Below are positions 1-6,215 of a stretch of 11,659 nt of DNA, piece by piece; position 1 is the first letter of the stretch, and each line of letters starts with the position of its first letter. A program made the translations under genes and the position numbers. This stretch comes from Thermodesulfobacteriota bacterium. Lineage in GTDB: Bacteria; Desulfobacterota; RBG-13-43-22. The stretch covers positions 1 through 11,659 of the forward strand of contig JALOOY010000016.1 in NCBI GenBank assembly GCA_025454185.1, written 5' to 3'. Under the pieces are notes generated by a model. The model had not been told where the DNA came from. It searched no databases and saw only the letters and a list, made by a program, of their open reading frames with translations.

Positions 1-844
1 GGACCACCGAGAGCGCCGTCACCTGATAAATGAGGTACATGCTGACCAGGACGGCTATGAAACTCATGGCCAACAGGTTCAGTTGGTAGGAACGGACCAT
101 GCGCTCCGTCCCCTGCCGTTGATCCGCTGTCCGGTACAGGACGGCGCCCGGGGGCAGCAGACCCCGGAGTTGTCGGAGCTGCTCCGGAGCATCCCCGGTC
201 AACACCAGGTCGATCCGTTCCAGCCGGCCGATGCGGCCCAGCAGCTCCTGCGCCTGGGCGATGTCCATGAGCGCCAGGTCGACCCCCAGGGTCCGGGCCG
301 GACCTTCCGTCTCCAGCAGGGCGGCTATGGTGAGTTCCTGCGGCCGTCCGTTGATTAATACCGTCACGGTCGCCCCGGTTTGCAGTCCCAAGCGCTTGAC
401 CAACGCCGGCGTCAGGGCCACGGTTCGGGGGGTCAGGAGCAGGGGCAGAAAATCCTGGTCCCGGATGGCGGCCAGGGCCTGACCCTGGCGGCGGATGCCG
501 GCTTCACTGAAACCGTCCACCCCCATGATCCATAAAACCTGTCCGGGATAATCCCGGAGGGGCACCTGCAGTTCTACCACCGGGGCCGCTGCTTCCACGA
601 CCGTATGGATTTTGACTTCCCGGAACAGCCTTTCATCCAACCCCAGCCCTTCCTGCCGGATTTCCCACTGGGCCTGGCCGGAAACGGCCTGCACGGTATT
701 TTGAAAGGAGGTCAGACAGGCCCCAACGGCCAGATGAATGCTGATGAAAACGGAAACCCCCAGGGCCAGACCGAGGATCGTCAGCAGGGATTGTCCCCAG
801 GATTGAAAATAGTGCCGACGAATCAATAGCCAATATACCCGCAT
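1..844 (-). CDS. FtsX/MacB-like ABC transporter permease (N-terminal part, cut by window edge)
   Basis: The first 281 residues are visible and read open to the left edge, so the C-terminus is missing. The start is MRVYWLLIRRHYF, then a hydrophobic membrane segment at about residues 18-40 (SLLTILGLALGVSVFISI). A roughly 210-residue extracytoplasmic domain of the MacB periplasmic type follows, and a second membrane segment begins near residue 256 (LLAMSFIAVLVSMYLIY). This order (one helix, large outer domain, helix bundle) is that of FtsX-family permeases, which move lipids, lipoproteins or peptides, or transmit force, together with an ATPase. No ATPase is visible in the window. The ATG overlaps the TGA of the upstream nucleotidyltransferase (TGATG), so the two are probably translationally coupled. 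The substrate is unknown. The family call is firm; whether it is a single- or double-FtsX-domain (about 800-residue) protein cannot be seen. Confidence 0.82.
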   Translation of the reverse strand, partial: MRVYWLLIRRHYFQSWGQSLLTILGLALGVSVFISIHLAVGACLTSFQNTVQAVSGQAQWEIRQEGLGLDERLFREVKIHTVVEAAAPVVELQVPLRDYPGQVLWIMGVDGFSEAGIRRQGQALAAIRDQDFLPLLLTPRTVALTPALVKRLGLQTGATVTVLINGRPQELTIAALLETEGPARTLGVDLALMDIAQAQELLGRIGRLERIDLVLTGDAPEQLRQLRGLLPPGAVLYRTADQRQGTERMVRSYQLNLLAMSFIAVLVSMYLIYQVTALSVV

Positions 845-1536
845 CAAGGCCCGCCGATCCGATTCTTGCCCAAGGCCACCCCTCCAGCCAGGGGATCTTC
901 ATCCGAAAAACGGTTGAACCGCTCTTTGATTTTTTCATAATCCTCCCAGGTGTCCACGTCCCACCCCTGGTAGGCGGGTCGTATGGGGAGGAATTGTACC
1001 GTGGCCTGATGCTTTTTGATGAGCTCCCGGCCCCCCACGTCGCCCTGCTGGCGTTTCAAGGCCTCCAGCAGCTCTCGGCGAAAGATCACCGGGTTTCCGG
1101 GTTGACCGGCGTAGACAGGGACCACCGCCGGGGCCCCGCCGCTCCTGAAAACCCGGAGCAATTTGTCGATAGTGGCGGTCCGGAGCAAGGGCTGGTCGCC
1201 CAGAATAAACATGACCCCGGGAACGGCCGGATCAATGGCTTCCAGTCCTTTGCGAATCGACGTGCTCATTCCCAAGGCAAAATCCGGGTTGTAAAGTAGG
1301 CGCAGTTTGGGATGGCCCTGAAAAGGGGCCAGGACCCGGCGGAGGGGCAACCGCCGGTCTCCCAACACCAGGATTACCGGAGAAAGCCGGGAGGATAAGA
1401 CCCGGCTCAGGGTCCATTCGATCAGACACCCCCGGCCGAGGGGCAGGAGGGCCTTGGGAAAGCCCAGGCGGCTGGATCGCCCGGCCATGAGCAGGACTCC
1501 CGGAATGGTCGGCATACCTGTTTGTGAAAGACGCAT
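844..1536 (-). CDS. MobA/MocA-like nucleotidyltransferase (molybdenum cofactor type)
   Basis: A protein of about 230 residues with the signatures of the MobA-like NTP transferase family, which transfers CMP or GMP from NTP to molybdopterin or another acceptor in the cytoplasm. From the ATG at 1536: the nucleotide-binding loop LLMAGRSSRLGFPKALLPLG (residues 15-34), GMSTSIRKGL (89-98), the metal-binding GDQPLL (113-118), GQPGNPVIF (144-152), GDVGGREL (165-172) and DVDTWEDY (193-200). These resemble MocA (CTP:molybdopterin cytidylyltransferase) more than MobA, but the acceptor is not proved. The start is uncertain. ATG 1536 and the adjacent TTG 1539 lack a Shine-Dalgarno sequence, while ATG 1515 (MPTIPGVLLMAG) matches the usual family N-terminus but has only an AGG too close to it. 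It is divergent from the HU gene and coupled downstream to an ABC permease. Sugar-phosphate nucleotidyltransferase is a less likely alternative. Confidence 0.85.
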   Translation of the reverse strand: MRLSQTGMPTIPGVLLMAGRSSRLGFPKALLPLGRGCLIEWTLSRVLSSRLSPVILVLGDRRLPLRRVLAPFQGHPKLRLLYNPDFALGMSTSIRKGLEAIDPAVPGVMFILGDQPLLRTATIDKLLRVFRSGGAPAVVPVYAGQPGNPVIFRRELLEALKRQQGDVGGRELIKKHQATVQFLPIRPAYQGWDVDTWEDYEKIKERFNRFSDEDPLAGGVALGKNRIGGP

Positions 1537-1571
1537 CAAATTTTTTATAAAATCTTTTTTTGGCCGGGATC

Positions 1572-1610
1572 TTTTTTTTTCTTGACCAAAAGCCCTTTTC
1601 CAAATATAAA
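1572..1610 (+). promoter_or_regulatory. Sigma70-type promoter of the HU gene with upstream T-tract
   Basis: TTGACC (1582-1587), a 17-base spacer and TATAAA (1605-1610) closely match the -35 and -10 consensus. A run of nine T (1572-1580) sits directly upstream of the -35, where an UP element would lie, and two more T-tracts occur at 1541-1546 and 1555-1561. The predicted transcript start is near 1617, giving a leader of about 37 bases. Inferred from sequence only. Confidence 0.6.
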
Positions 1611-1653
1611 ATTCAGCCAGTTATATAAAATTCCATCCAAGGAGGACCAGATT

Positions 1654-1962
1654 ATGGCTACCGCCAAAAAACCCATGACCAAAGCCCAGACCGTCGCCTA
1701 TTTTGCCGAGAAATTCGAGTTGACCAAAAATACGGCCAATGCCATCCTGGATGAACTGGCCGGTCTGGCCGTCAGTGAAACCAAGAAAACCGGAGCGTTT
1801 ACTCTGAACGGTATTGGGAAACTGGTCGTTTCCAAACGGAAGGCCCGCACCGGCCGCAATCCCCAGACCGGCGATCCCATCAAAATTCCGGCCAAAACCG
1901 TGGTCAAAATGCGTATGGCCAAGGCCTTTAAAGACGCCGTGGTGCCTCCTAAAAAGAAATAA
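1654..1962 (+). CDS. HU-family histone-like DNA-binding protein
   Basis: A basic protein of 102 residues. The fold signature is clear: MTKAQTVAYFAEKFELTKN at the helical N-terminus, then GAFTLNGIGKLVVSKRKAR, GRNPQTGDPIKIPAKTVVK (the DNA-clasping beta arm with the conserved RNPQTG and the Pro at its tip) and AKAFKDAV at the end. HU proteins dimerise, bend DNA in the minor groove and shape the nucleoid. This one is slightly longer than the usual 90 residues because of a short Ala/Lys N-terminal extension and a PPKKK tail. The start at 1654 is chosen because AAGGAGG (1639-1645) stands eight bases upstream; an in-frame TTG at 1582 lies inside the -35 element and is not a credible start. It is monocistronic, with its own promoter and terminator. 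HU, IHF and HU-like paralogues cannot be separated here. Confidence 0.93.
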   Translation: MATAKKPMTKAQTVAYFAEKFELTKNTANAILDELAGLAVSETKKTGAFTLNGIGKLVVSKRKARTGRNPQTGDPIKIPAKTVVKMRMAKAFKDAVVPPKKK

Positions 1963-2051
1963 CAACGGCTCCCTGCACCTTTTTCGTCCTTTTGAGATCA
2001 TCTTCCGCCAGAGAGGACGTACCCTCCATTGGATCTGGATAGGATTGCCTG

Positions 2052-2086
2052 AGCAGAAGCGGCCCGGCCGCTTCTGCTTTTTTTTT
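2052..2086 (+). terminator. Intrinsic terminator downstream of the HU gene
   Basis: A GC-rich perfect inverted repeat (arms 2052-2064 and 2066-2078, AGCAGAAGCGGCC and its complement) is followed by a run of nine T (2078-2086). The oriented T-tract makes it a rho-independent terminator for plus-strand transcription, about 90 bases after the HU stop codon. It lies just beyond the stop of the convergent ybgA-like gene; on that strand no T-run follows the stem. Confidence 0.85.
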
Positions 2087-2088
2087 AC

Positions 2089-3060
2089 TCAGACATGATT
2101 CCGCAATTGTAGCTCCAGTGGATGGGGCCGCAGGTAATATTGGTCGGCCAGATAGCGTTGATCATACTTGCGGACGTAGTGATTGATCAGGGTAATCGGC
2201 ACGATCAGCGGCAGGTGACCCTGCCCGTAATGTTCGATGATTTCCAACGCCTCCTGTTTTTCATCCGCAGAGAGATCTTTCTTGAAATAGCCCAGTAGAT
2301 GCAGCAGGACGTTGACATTTTTTTTGGGGGTCGGCTTTTGTCGTAAGGCTTCGGACAATCGTTCCTGATAGCGGCTGTACCAGGAAGGCAGCGGGACGTC
2401 CTTCCCCCCGGCCACCCATTTCCCCAGCTCCTGGTAATGCTTCGGACTGTGGGCCAGCAGCAGGAGCTTGTGCCGGGCGTGAAATTCCACCAGATCTCCC
2501 CGCCCCTTCCTGCGACCCAACATCTCCCGCCACCTTTTTAAGACAAACAAGCTTTCGATAAAATTCTCCCGCAGGAGCGGATCATGCAGCCGGCCCTCTT
2601 CCTCCACCGCGAGCAGGGGGAAATGCTCCCTGAAAATGCGGGCAAAGATCCCCACCCCCTTCTTGGCCGGGACCCCCTGGGTATCATAGACCTTGACCCG
2701 CTCCATGCCGCTGCTCGGGGAATCGCTCTTAAAAATAAAGCCGCACAAGTCTTCCCGCTCCAGTTCCCGCACCCGGGTCCTGGCCCAGCGGACCATGCGC
2801 TCCGTGTGGTCGGTGCCGGTTCGATTCGTCACCAGCCGGGGCCGGTCCGCATCCCCTACGAGGCGCATGGCTTCCCGGGGTATGCCCAGGCCTACTTCGG
2901 CCTCCGGGCAGACCGGGACAAACTCCAGATACCTCCCCAGCGTGTCGGTAATGAAACGATCCCACTTGTGCCCGCCGTCATAGCGGACCTTGTTGCCCAG
3001 CAGGCAGGAACTGATGCCAATCTTTATTTTATCCGCCACAGGTAGGGCCTCCTTTTTCAT
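2089..3060 (-). CDS. YbgA-like DUF523-DUF1722 protein
   Basis: A protein of 323 residues with two domains. DUF523 spans about residues 11-160: GISSCLLGNKVRYDGGHK (15-32), VCPEAEVGLGIPREAMRLV (50-68), LCGFIFKSDSPSSGMERVKV (105-124), GVGIFARIF and EEEGRLHDPLLRENFIE. DUF1722 spans about 185-315: LVEFHARHKLLLLAHSP, KHYQELG, and NHYVRKYDQRYLADQYYLRPHP at the end. Cys19, Cys51 and Cys106 are candidate Fe-S ligands; DUF523 is the family of the [4Fe-4S] thiouracil desulfidase TudS. The two-domain layout is that of E. coli YbgA, encoded beside photolyase phr. The start at 3060 is preferred because AAGGGGG lies about seven bases upstream; in-frame ATG 3099 and TTG 3102 add 13-14 residues without family similarity. 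It is the last gene of the photolyase operon. The biochemical role is unknown; a nucleobase or tRNA desulfuration or repair role is inference. Confidence 0.88.
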   Translation of the reverse strand: MKKEALPVADKIKIGISSCLLGNKVRYDGGHKWDRFITDTLGRYLEFVPVCPEAEVGLGIPREAMRLVGDADRPRLVTNRTGTDHTERMVRWARTRVRELEREDLCGFIFKSDSPSSGMERVKVYDTQGVPAKKGVGIFARIFREHFPLLAVEEEGRLHDPLLRENFIESLFVLKRWREMLGRRKGRGDLVEFHARHKLLLLAHSPKHYQELGKWVAGGKDVPLPSWYSRYQERLSEALRQKPTPKKNVNVLLHLLGYFKKDLSADEKQEALEIIEHYGQGHLPLIVPITLINHYVRKYDQRYLADQYYLRPHPLELQLRNHV

Positions 3061-3114
3061 ATTTAACCCCCTTGCTCGGGACGAGCGCCCGCGAAGCATC
3101 AAAAATCATCCTTA

Positions 3115-3160
3115 TTCGATGTTCGATGTTGGATGTTCGATGTTCGATGTTCGATGTTCG
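3115..3160. repeat. 7-bp tandem repeat (TTCGATG)n
   Basis: Six head-to-tail copies of TTCGATG (3115-3156) plus a partial TTCG (3157-3160). The third copy differs by one base (TTGGATG). It lies in the 115-base gap between the photolyase stop and the ybgA-like start, about 55 bases upstream of that start codon in transcription order. Three units make 21 bases, so the array is open in every frame and gives spurious MFDVGCSMFDVRCS-like peptides in translations. Its function is unknown; copy number may vary by slippage. Confidence 0.9.
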
Positions 3161-3175
3161 TCTTTTTTGTATTTA

Positions 3176-4516
3176 TTACGCCAGGTGCCTACTGATATAA
3201 GCTTTTACATCAAACTTGCCTTTACACCCGTTGTAGCTCATGTAACGTATCTTCCCGAAAACCTTCCGTTCCCCCCAGGGCCGGTCATGGACGCCGCCCA
3301 GGCTCCAGGCGATGCCGGCGTAGCCGTTGGGGTCGCGGCCGTCCAGCTCATAACGATCGTTCAGGGCGATGGCCGTTTCCAGGGCCTCTTCCGGAGCAGC
3401 CGTCCACTCCAGAATTTTTTTAGCCCAATACATGCGCAGATACCCGTGCATTTTCCCGGTGCGCACCATTTCCTGCTGGGCCGCGTTCCAGAGATCGTCG
3501 TGGGTGGCGCCCCGTTCCCATTGGTCGAAGCGGTAGAGATAATCACGGGGGTCTTTACGGTGCTGATCCAACGTTTTTTTTGCCCAATCGGGGAAACCTT
3601 CCACCCGGTCATAGCGCGGGTTGTAGAAGCAGAAATTATCCGACAGCTCCCGGCGGACGATCAGCTCTTCCAGAAAGGCCTTTTTCGAATCAACCGGTCC
3701 CGCCGCCCGTTGCACTTCCCAGGCTACCCGCTGGGCGGAAATCTGGCCAAAATGCAGATAGGGCGAAAGACGGGATTGGCCGTCCTGCAGGGGATCGTTG
3801 CGGCTATGGTCATAGGCCGCCAGGCCGGTTTCGATAAAACGCCCCAGGACCTGGGCGGCGGCCTTTTCTCCGGGGCGCGTCGCCGCCGGCAACAACTCCC
3901 CGGCCTGGGGCAACGGCTTCAGCGCCGCAGCCCAATCGGTCCCTCCGGTTCCCTCCAGGTAGTGGCCCGGATGTTTTTTCAATGGAGGAAAATCTTCGAG
4001 AAATTCGAACAGGCGCCGCTGAATCTTGGGCCGCAGGGTATAGGCCCCGTATTCCTGCTTGGGGGAGGCCGCCCAGCAGGGGACGATGTTGTGGGCATCC
4101 ACCTCGTAGAAAGGAACTTCTATGCCTTCAGCGACCCGGGACTTCCAGAGGCGCTTGATCTGCAAGGGGTCAAAGTCCGCCACCAGGCATCCGGCCCGTA
4201 TCTGCTGCATGTACCGGGGCAGGACCTCTGCCGGTTCTCCCGGCAACAGTTGAAAAGGAATCGCTTTCGCGGCCAGCGCTCTTTCCACTTCCCGCAGGCC
4301 TTGAAGCATAAAGGCATAGTGCCGTCGGTTCGCCTGTAGAAATTCCGGGACCAGGCAGAAAACCACCTGCAGCGGGGCTTTGGTCTGCAGGGCCCGCTCC
4401 TGGGCGAAGAGCAAGGCCCAGTTGTCCCGGGTCCGCTGGTCGCGGCTCATCCAGTAAAGAACCGGCCCTTCCCCGGGCAGGCCCTGTCTGAGAAGACGAT
4501 ACCGTTCCGGATGCAT
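3176..4516 (-). CDS. Class II CPD photolyase (deoxyribodipyrimidine photo-lyase)
   Basis: A flavoprotein of 446 residues that uses FADH- and near-UV/blue light to split cyclobutane pyrimidine dimers in DNA. N-terminal Rossmann-like antenna domain: GPVLYWMSRDQRTRDNWALL (residues 17-36), the class II opening. FAD domain: SRLSPYLHFGQIS (248-260), EELIVRRELSDNFCFYNP (283-300), WNAAQQEMVRTGKMHGYLRM (343-362), then ELDGRDPNGYAGIAWSLGG (390-408) and KVFGKIRYMSYNGCKGKFD (418-436). The DGRDPNGY...GGVHD...FGKIRYM series is diagnostic of class II rather than class I. Length is normal. The start at 4516 is five bases after the stop of the SDR gene, with AGGGGAAG upstream as ribosome binding site; a longer in-frame reading starts inside the SDR gene and is rejected. 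It sits in the middle of the operon SDR, photolyase, ybgA-like. Confidence 0.96.
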   Translation of the reverse strand: MHPERYRLLRQGLPGEGPVLYWMSRDQRTRDNWALLFAQERALQTKAPLQVVFCLVPEFLQANRRHYAFMLQGLREVERALAAKAIPFQLLPGEPAEVLPRYMQQIRAGCLVADFDPLQIKRLWKSRVAEGIEVPFYEVDAHNIVPCWAASPKQEYGAYTLRPKIQRRLFEFLEDFPPLKKHPGHYLEGTGGTDWAAALKPLPQAGELLPAATRPGEKAAAQVLGRFIETGLAAYDHSRNDPLQDGQSRLSPYLHFGQISAQRVAWEVQRAAGPVDSKKAFLEELIVRRELSDNFCFYNPRYDRVEGFPDWAKKTLDQHRKDPRDYLYRFDQWERGATHDDLWNAAQQEMVRTGKMHGYLRMYWAKKILEWTAAPEEALETAIALNDRYELDGRDPNGYAGIAWSLGGVHDRPWGERKVFGKIRYMSYNGCKGKFDVKAYISRHLA

Positions 4517-4521
4517 GGGGG

Positions 4522-6063
4522 TTACTTCCCCTGCTTTGCGGAGGGTGGTTTCAGCGTCCGCTTCACCTGCAGGAACGGGCCTTTGAGGATCGGTTTTCCG
4601 ATGGCCCGGGCGATGGCCGCCAGCATACGGGGATAAAGGATCCGGTGAAAGGGATCGAAGCTGTACCAATAAAGGATGCCTCCCAGACCCTTGGGCAGAA
4701 AGCGGGCCCTCTGTTCCAGCAGCGCCTTTCCGCCGGGAAGCGGCTTGATGTTGAATTCCAGCAGGGCCTTCCCGGGCACTTTCATTTCCGCCAACAGCAA
4801 CAAGCGCTCACCCGGATCGGTCTCCAGGACCCGCCAGAAATCCAGGGCGTCTCCAGGACGCAGTTCGGTGGCATGTCTTCTCCCGGCCCGGAAACCGATC
4901 CCGCCGAGAAGGCGGTCCGCCCAGCCCCGTATTTTCCAGAGGCCGGTGCCGAAGTACCAGCCGTTTTGGCCGCCGATCCTCTCCAGCGGCTTCCAGACCT
5001 CCTCAGGAGTGGCCTGGATTTCGACGGCGTAGCCCAATTCCAGGGTGGTCCCCCCGGCGTAGGGCGTGTCGCCGCAGTAAACCCACTCCCGAGGTACATT
5101 CTTCCCGGCATCCATCCAGCAGGTGTCCACCCGCTGCTGATCGACCCGTTCCAGGGCCAGGCGGATGGTCTGCCGGCAGTCTAGGAGCTCCTGGGGGATG
5201 ATATCCCGAATCCGGTTGTCACGGCAGATGACGGCGTTGCGTAGCCCCTCGGCCAGCGGACGGGCGATGGCGGAGGGGACCGGAGTCACCAGATGGATCC
5301 AGTAGGAACTCAACGTCGGCGTAAAAAAAGGAACCGGGATGATGATCCGTTTGCGCAGACCTGCTTCTTCAGCGAAAATCTGAAAAAGACGCCGGTAGGT
5401 GACCACCTCGGGCCCCCCGATCTCGAAGGTCTGCCCCCGGACCTCGTCGTGTTCCAGACAGCCCTGCAGATAATTCAATACATTCCGTATGCCGATAGGC
5501 TGGGCCTGGGTGTCCACCCAGCGCGGCGTGATCATGATCGGCAGCCGCTCCACCAGGTAGCGCAGGATTTCGAAGGAGGCGCTCCCGGAGCCCAGGATCA
5601 TGGCCGCCCGGAGAAAAGTGACCGGCACGGGGCCGCTCTGGAGGATACGGGCCACTTCATAGCGGGAACGGAGATGCTCGCTCAGGCGGGGATCGTCCGC
5701 ACCGCCCAGCCCGCCCAGGTAGATGAGGCGGTCCAGGCCCGCGGCGGCGGCAACCTCGACCGTGTTCTGCGCGGCCCGGCGGTCGGTTTCGGTGTAGCCT
5801 TTGGGGTCGGCCACCATGGAATGGACCAGGTAGAAGGCCGCCCAGCAGCCCTGACAGGCCTGCTGCAGGGATTCCCTATCCAGCACATCGCCGGCCGCCA
5901 ATTCTACCAGCGGGTGCTTCCCCCAGGGGCGGCCCTGCAATTTGGAGACCGACCGGCCCAGGGCCCGGACCGTGTACCCGGCCTGCAGCAATTGCGGTAC
6001 CAACCTCCCGCCTACATAGCCCGTCGCACCGGTAACCAGCACCGGTCGTTTATCGTTGATCAT
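4522..6063 (-). CDS. YbjT-like SDR (NmrA-type NAD(P)-binding) protein with C-terminal DUF2867 domain
   Basis: A protein of 513 residues. The N-terminal half is an atypical short-chain dehydrogenase: PVLVTGATGYVGGRLVPQLL (residues 7-26) is the dinucleotide-binding TGATGYVG loop, followed by AAGDVLDRESL, YLVHSM, DRLIYLGGLG (111-120) and VTFLRAAMILGSGS. The usual SDR YxxxK active pair is replaced by a YLGG strand and SRYEVARIL, as in NmrA/complex I 39-kDa-like members. The C-terminal third (about 340-490) is a DUF2867 domain: LELGYAVEIQATPEEVWKPL, GWYFGTGLWKIRGWADRLLG and FWRVLETDPGERLLLLAEMK, a START/SRPBCC-like lipid- or ligand-binding fold. The same two-domain layout is known from E. coli YbjT. 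The ATG at 6063 has GAGAGG six bases upstream. It is the first gene of the operon and overlaps nothing downstream (5-base gap to photolyase). Substrate unknown; quinone or lipid binding is speculation. Confidence 0.85.
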   Translation of the reverse strand: MINDKRPVLVTGATGYVGGRLVPQLLQAGYTVRALGRSVSKLQGRPWGKHPLVELAAGDVLDRESLQQACQGCWAAFYLVHSMVADPKGYTETDRRAAQNTVEVAAAAGLDRLIYLGGLGGADDPRLSEHLRSRYEVARILQSGPVPVTFLRAAMILGSGSASFEILRYLVERLPIMITPRWVDTQAQPIGIRNVLNYLQGCLEHDEVRGQTFEIGGPEVVTYRRLFQIFAEEAGLRKRIIIPVPFFTPTLSSYWIHLVTPVPSAIARPLAEGLRNAVICRDNRIRDIIPQELLDCRQTIRLALERVDQQRVDTCWMDAGKNVPREWVYCGDTPYAGGTTLELGYAVEIQATPEEVWKPLERIGGQNGWYFGTGLWKIRGWADRLLGGIGFRAGRRHATELRPGDALDFWRVLETDPGERLLLLAEMKVPGKALLEFNIKPLPGGKALLEQRARFLPKGLGGILYWYSFDPFHRILYPRMLAAIARAIGKPILKGPFLQVKRTLKPPSAKQGK

Positions 6064-6107
6064 CCTGGCCTCTCTTATTGTTTTGGTAGACCCGCCGGAA
6101 AAAATCC

Positions 6108-6145
6108 ATTATAGTTATACTAAATATCCGGCCCTCTATTTGCAA
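6108..6145 (-). promoter_or_regulatory. Possible promoter of the SDR-photolyase-ybgA operon
   Basis: On the minus strand a perfect TATAAT (6108-6113) lies about 45 bases upstream of the SDR start, preceded by an overlapping-type second box TATAAC (6115-6120). No good -35 stands 16-18 bases before TATAAT. TTGCAA (6140-6145) lies 17 bases from a weaker TAGTAT box instead. This AT-rich patch is the only promoter-like stretch in the 152-base gap between the divergent SDR and DUF697 genes; otherwise I see nothing definite in that gap. Confidence 0.35.
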
Positions 6146-6215
6146 TCCGAAAATACCGGAAATACCCGGGGAGGAGCGGTTCGCCAAGTACCTATATTCT
6201 TAGTGATGGAAACGG

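Noticed and set aside
93..109. 17-base identity with 2789-2805 (CGGACCATGCGCTCCGT)
   Set aside because: Both copies lie in coding sequence of unrelated proteins that happen to read TERMVR with the same codons; flanks are unrelated, so no repeat element is indicated.
1541..1580. Three T-tracts as a phased intrinsic bend
   Set aside because: Centre-to-centre spacing is about 14 and 18 bases, not a helical repeat; only the tract beside the -35 is kept as UP-element-like.
1963..2051. Small gene or RNA between the HU stop and its terminator
   Set aside because: No start with a ribosome binding site, no conserved RNA fold visible; it reads as a 3' untranslated region.
2990..4339. 449-codon plus-strand open frame over the photolyase and ybgA-like leader
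   Set aside because: It is antisense to a clear class II photolyase, has no domain-like motifs or ribosome binding site, and its N-terminal part comes from the 7-bp repeat, which is open in all frames.
4517..4669. N-terminal extension of the photolyase by 51 residues
   Set aside because: The extension would overlap the end of the SDR gene in another frame and has no family similarity; the ATG at 4516 has a ribosome binding site and the normal N-terminus.
5293..6114. 273-codon plus-strand open frame opposite the SDR gene
   Set aside because: Shadow of the SDR coding frame; no motif, no ribosome binding site, runs through the SDR start region.
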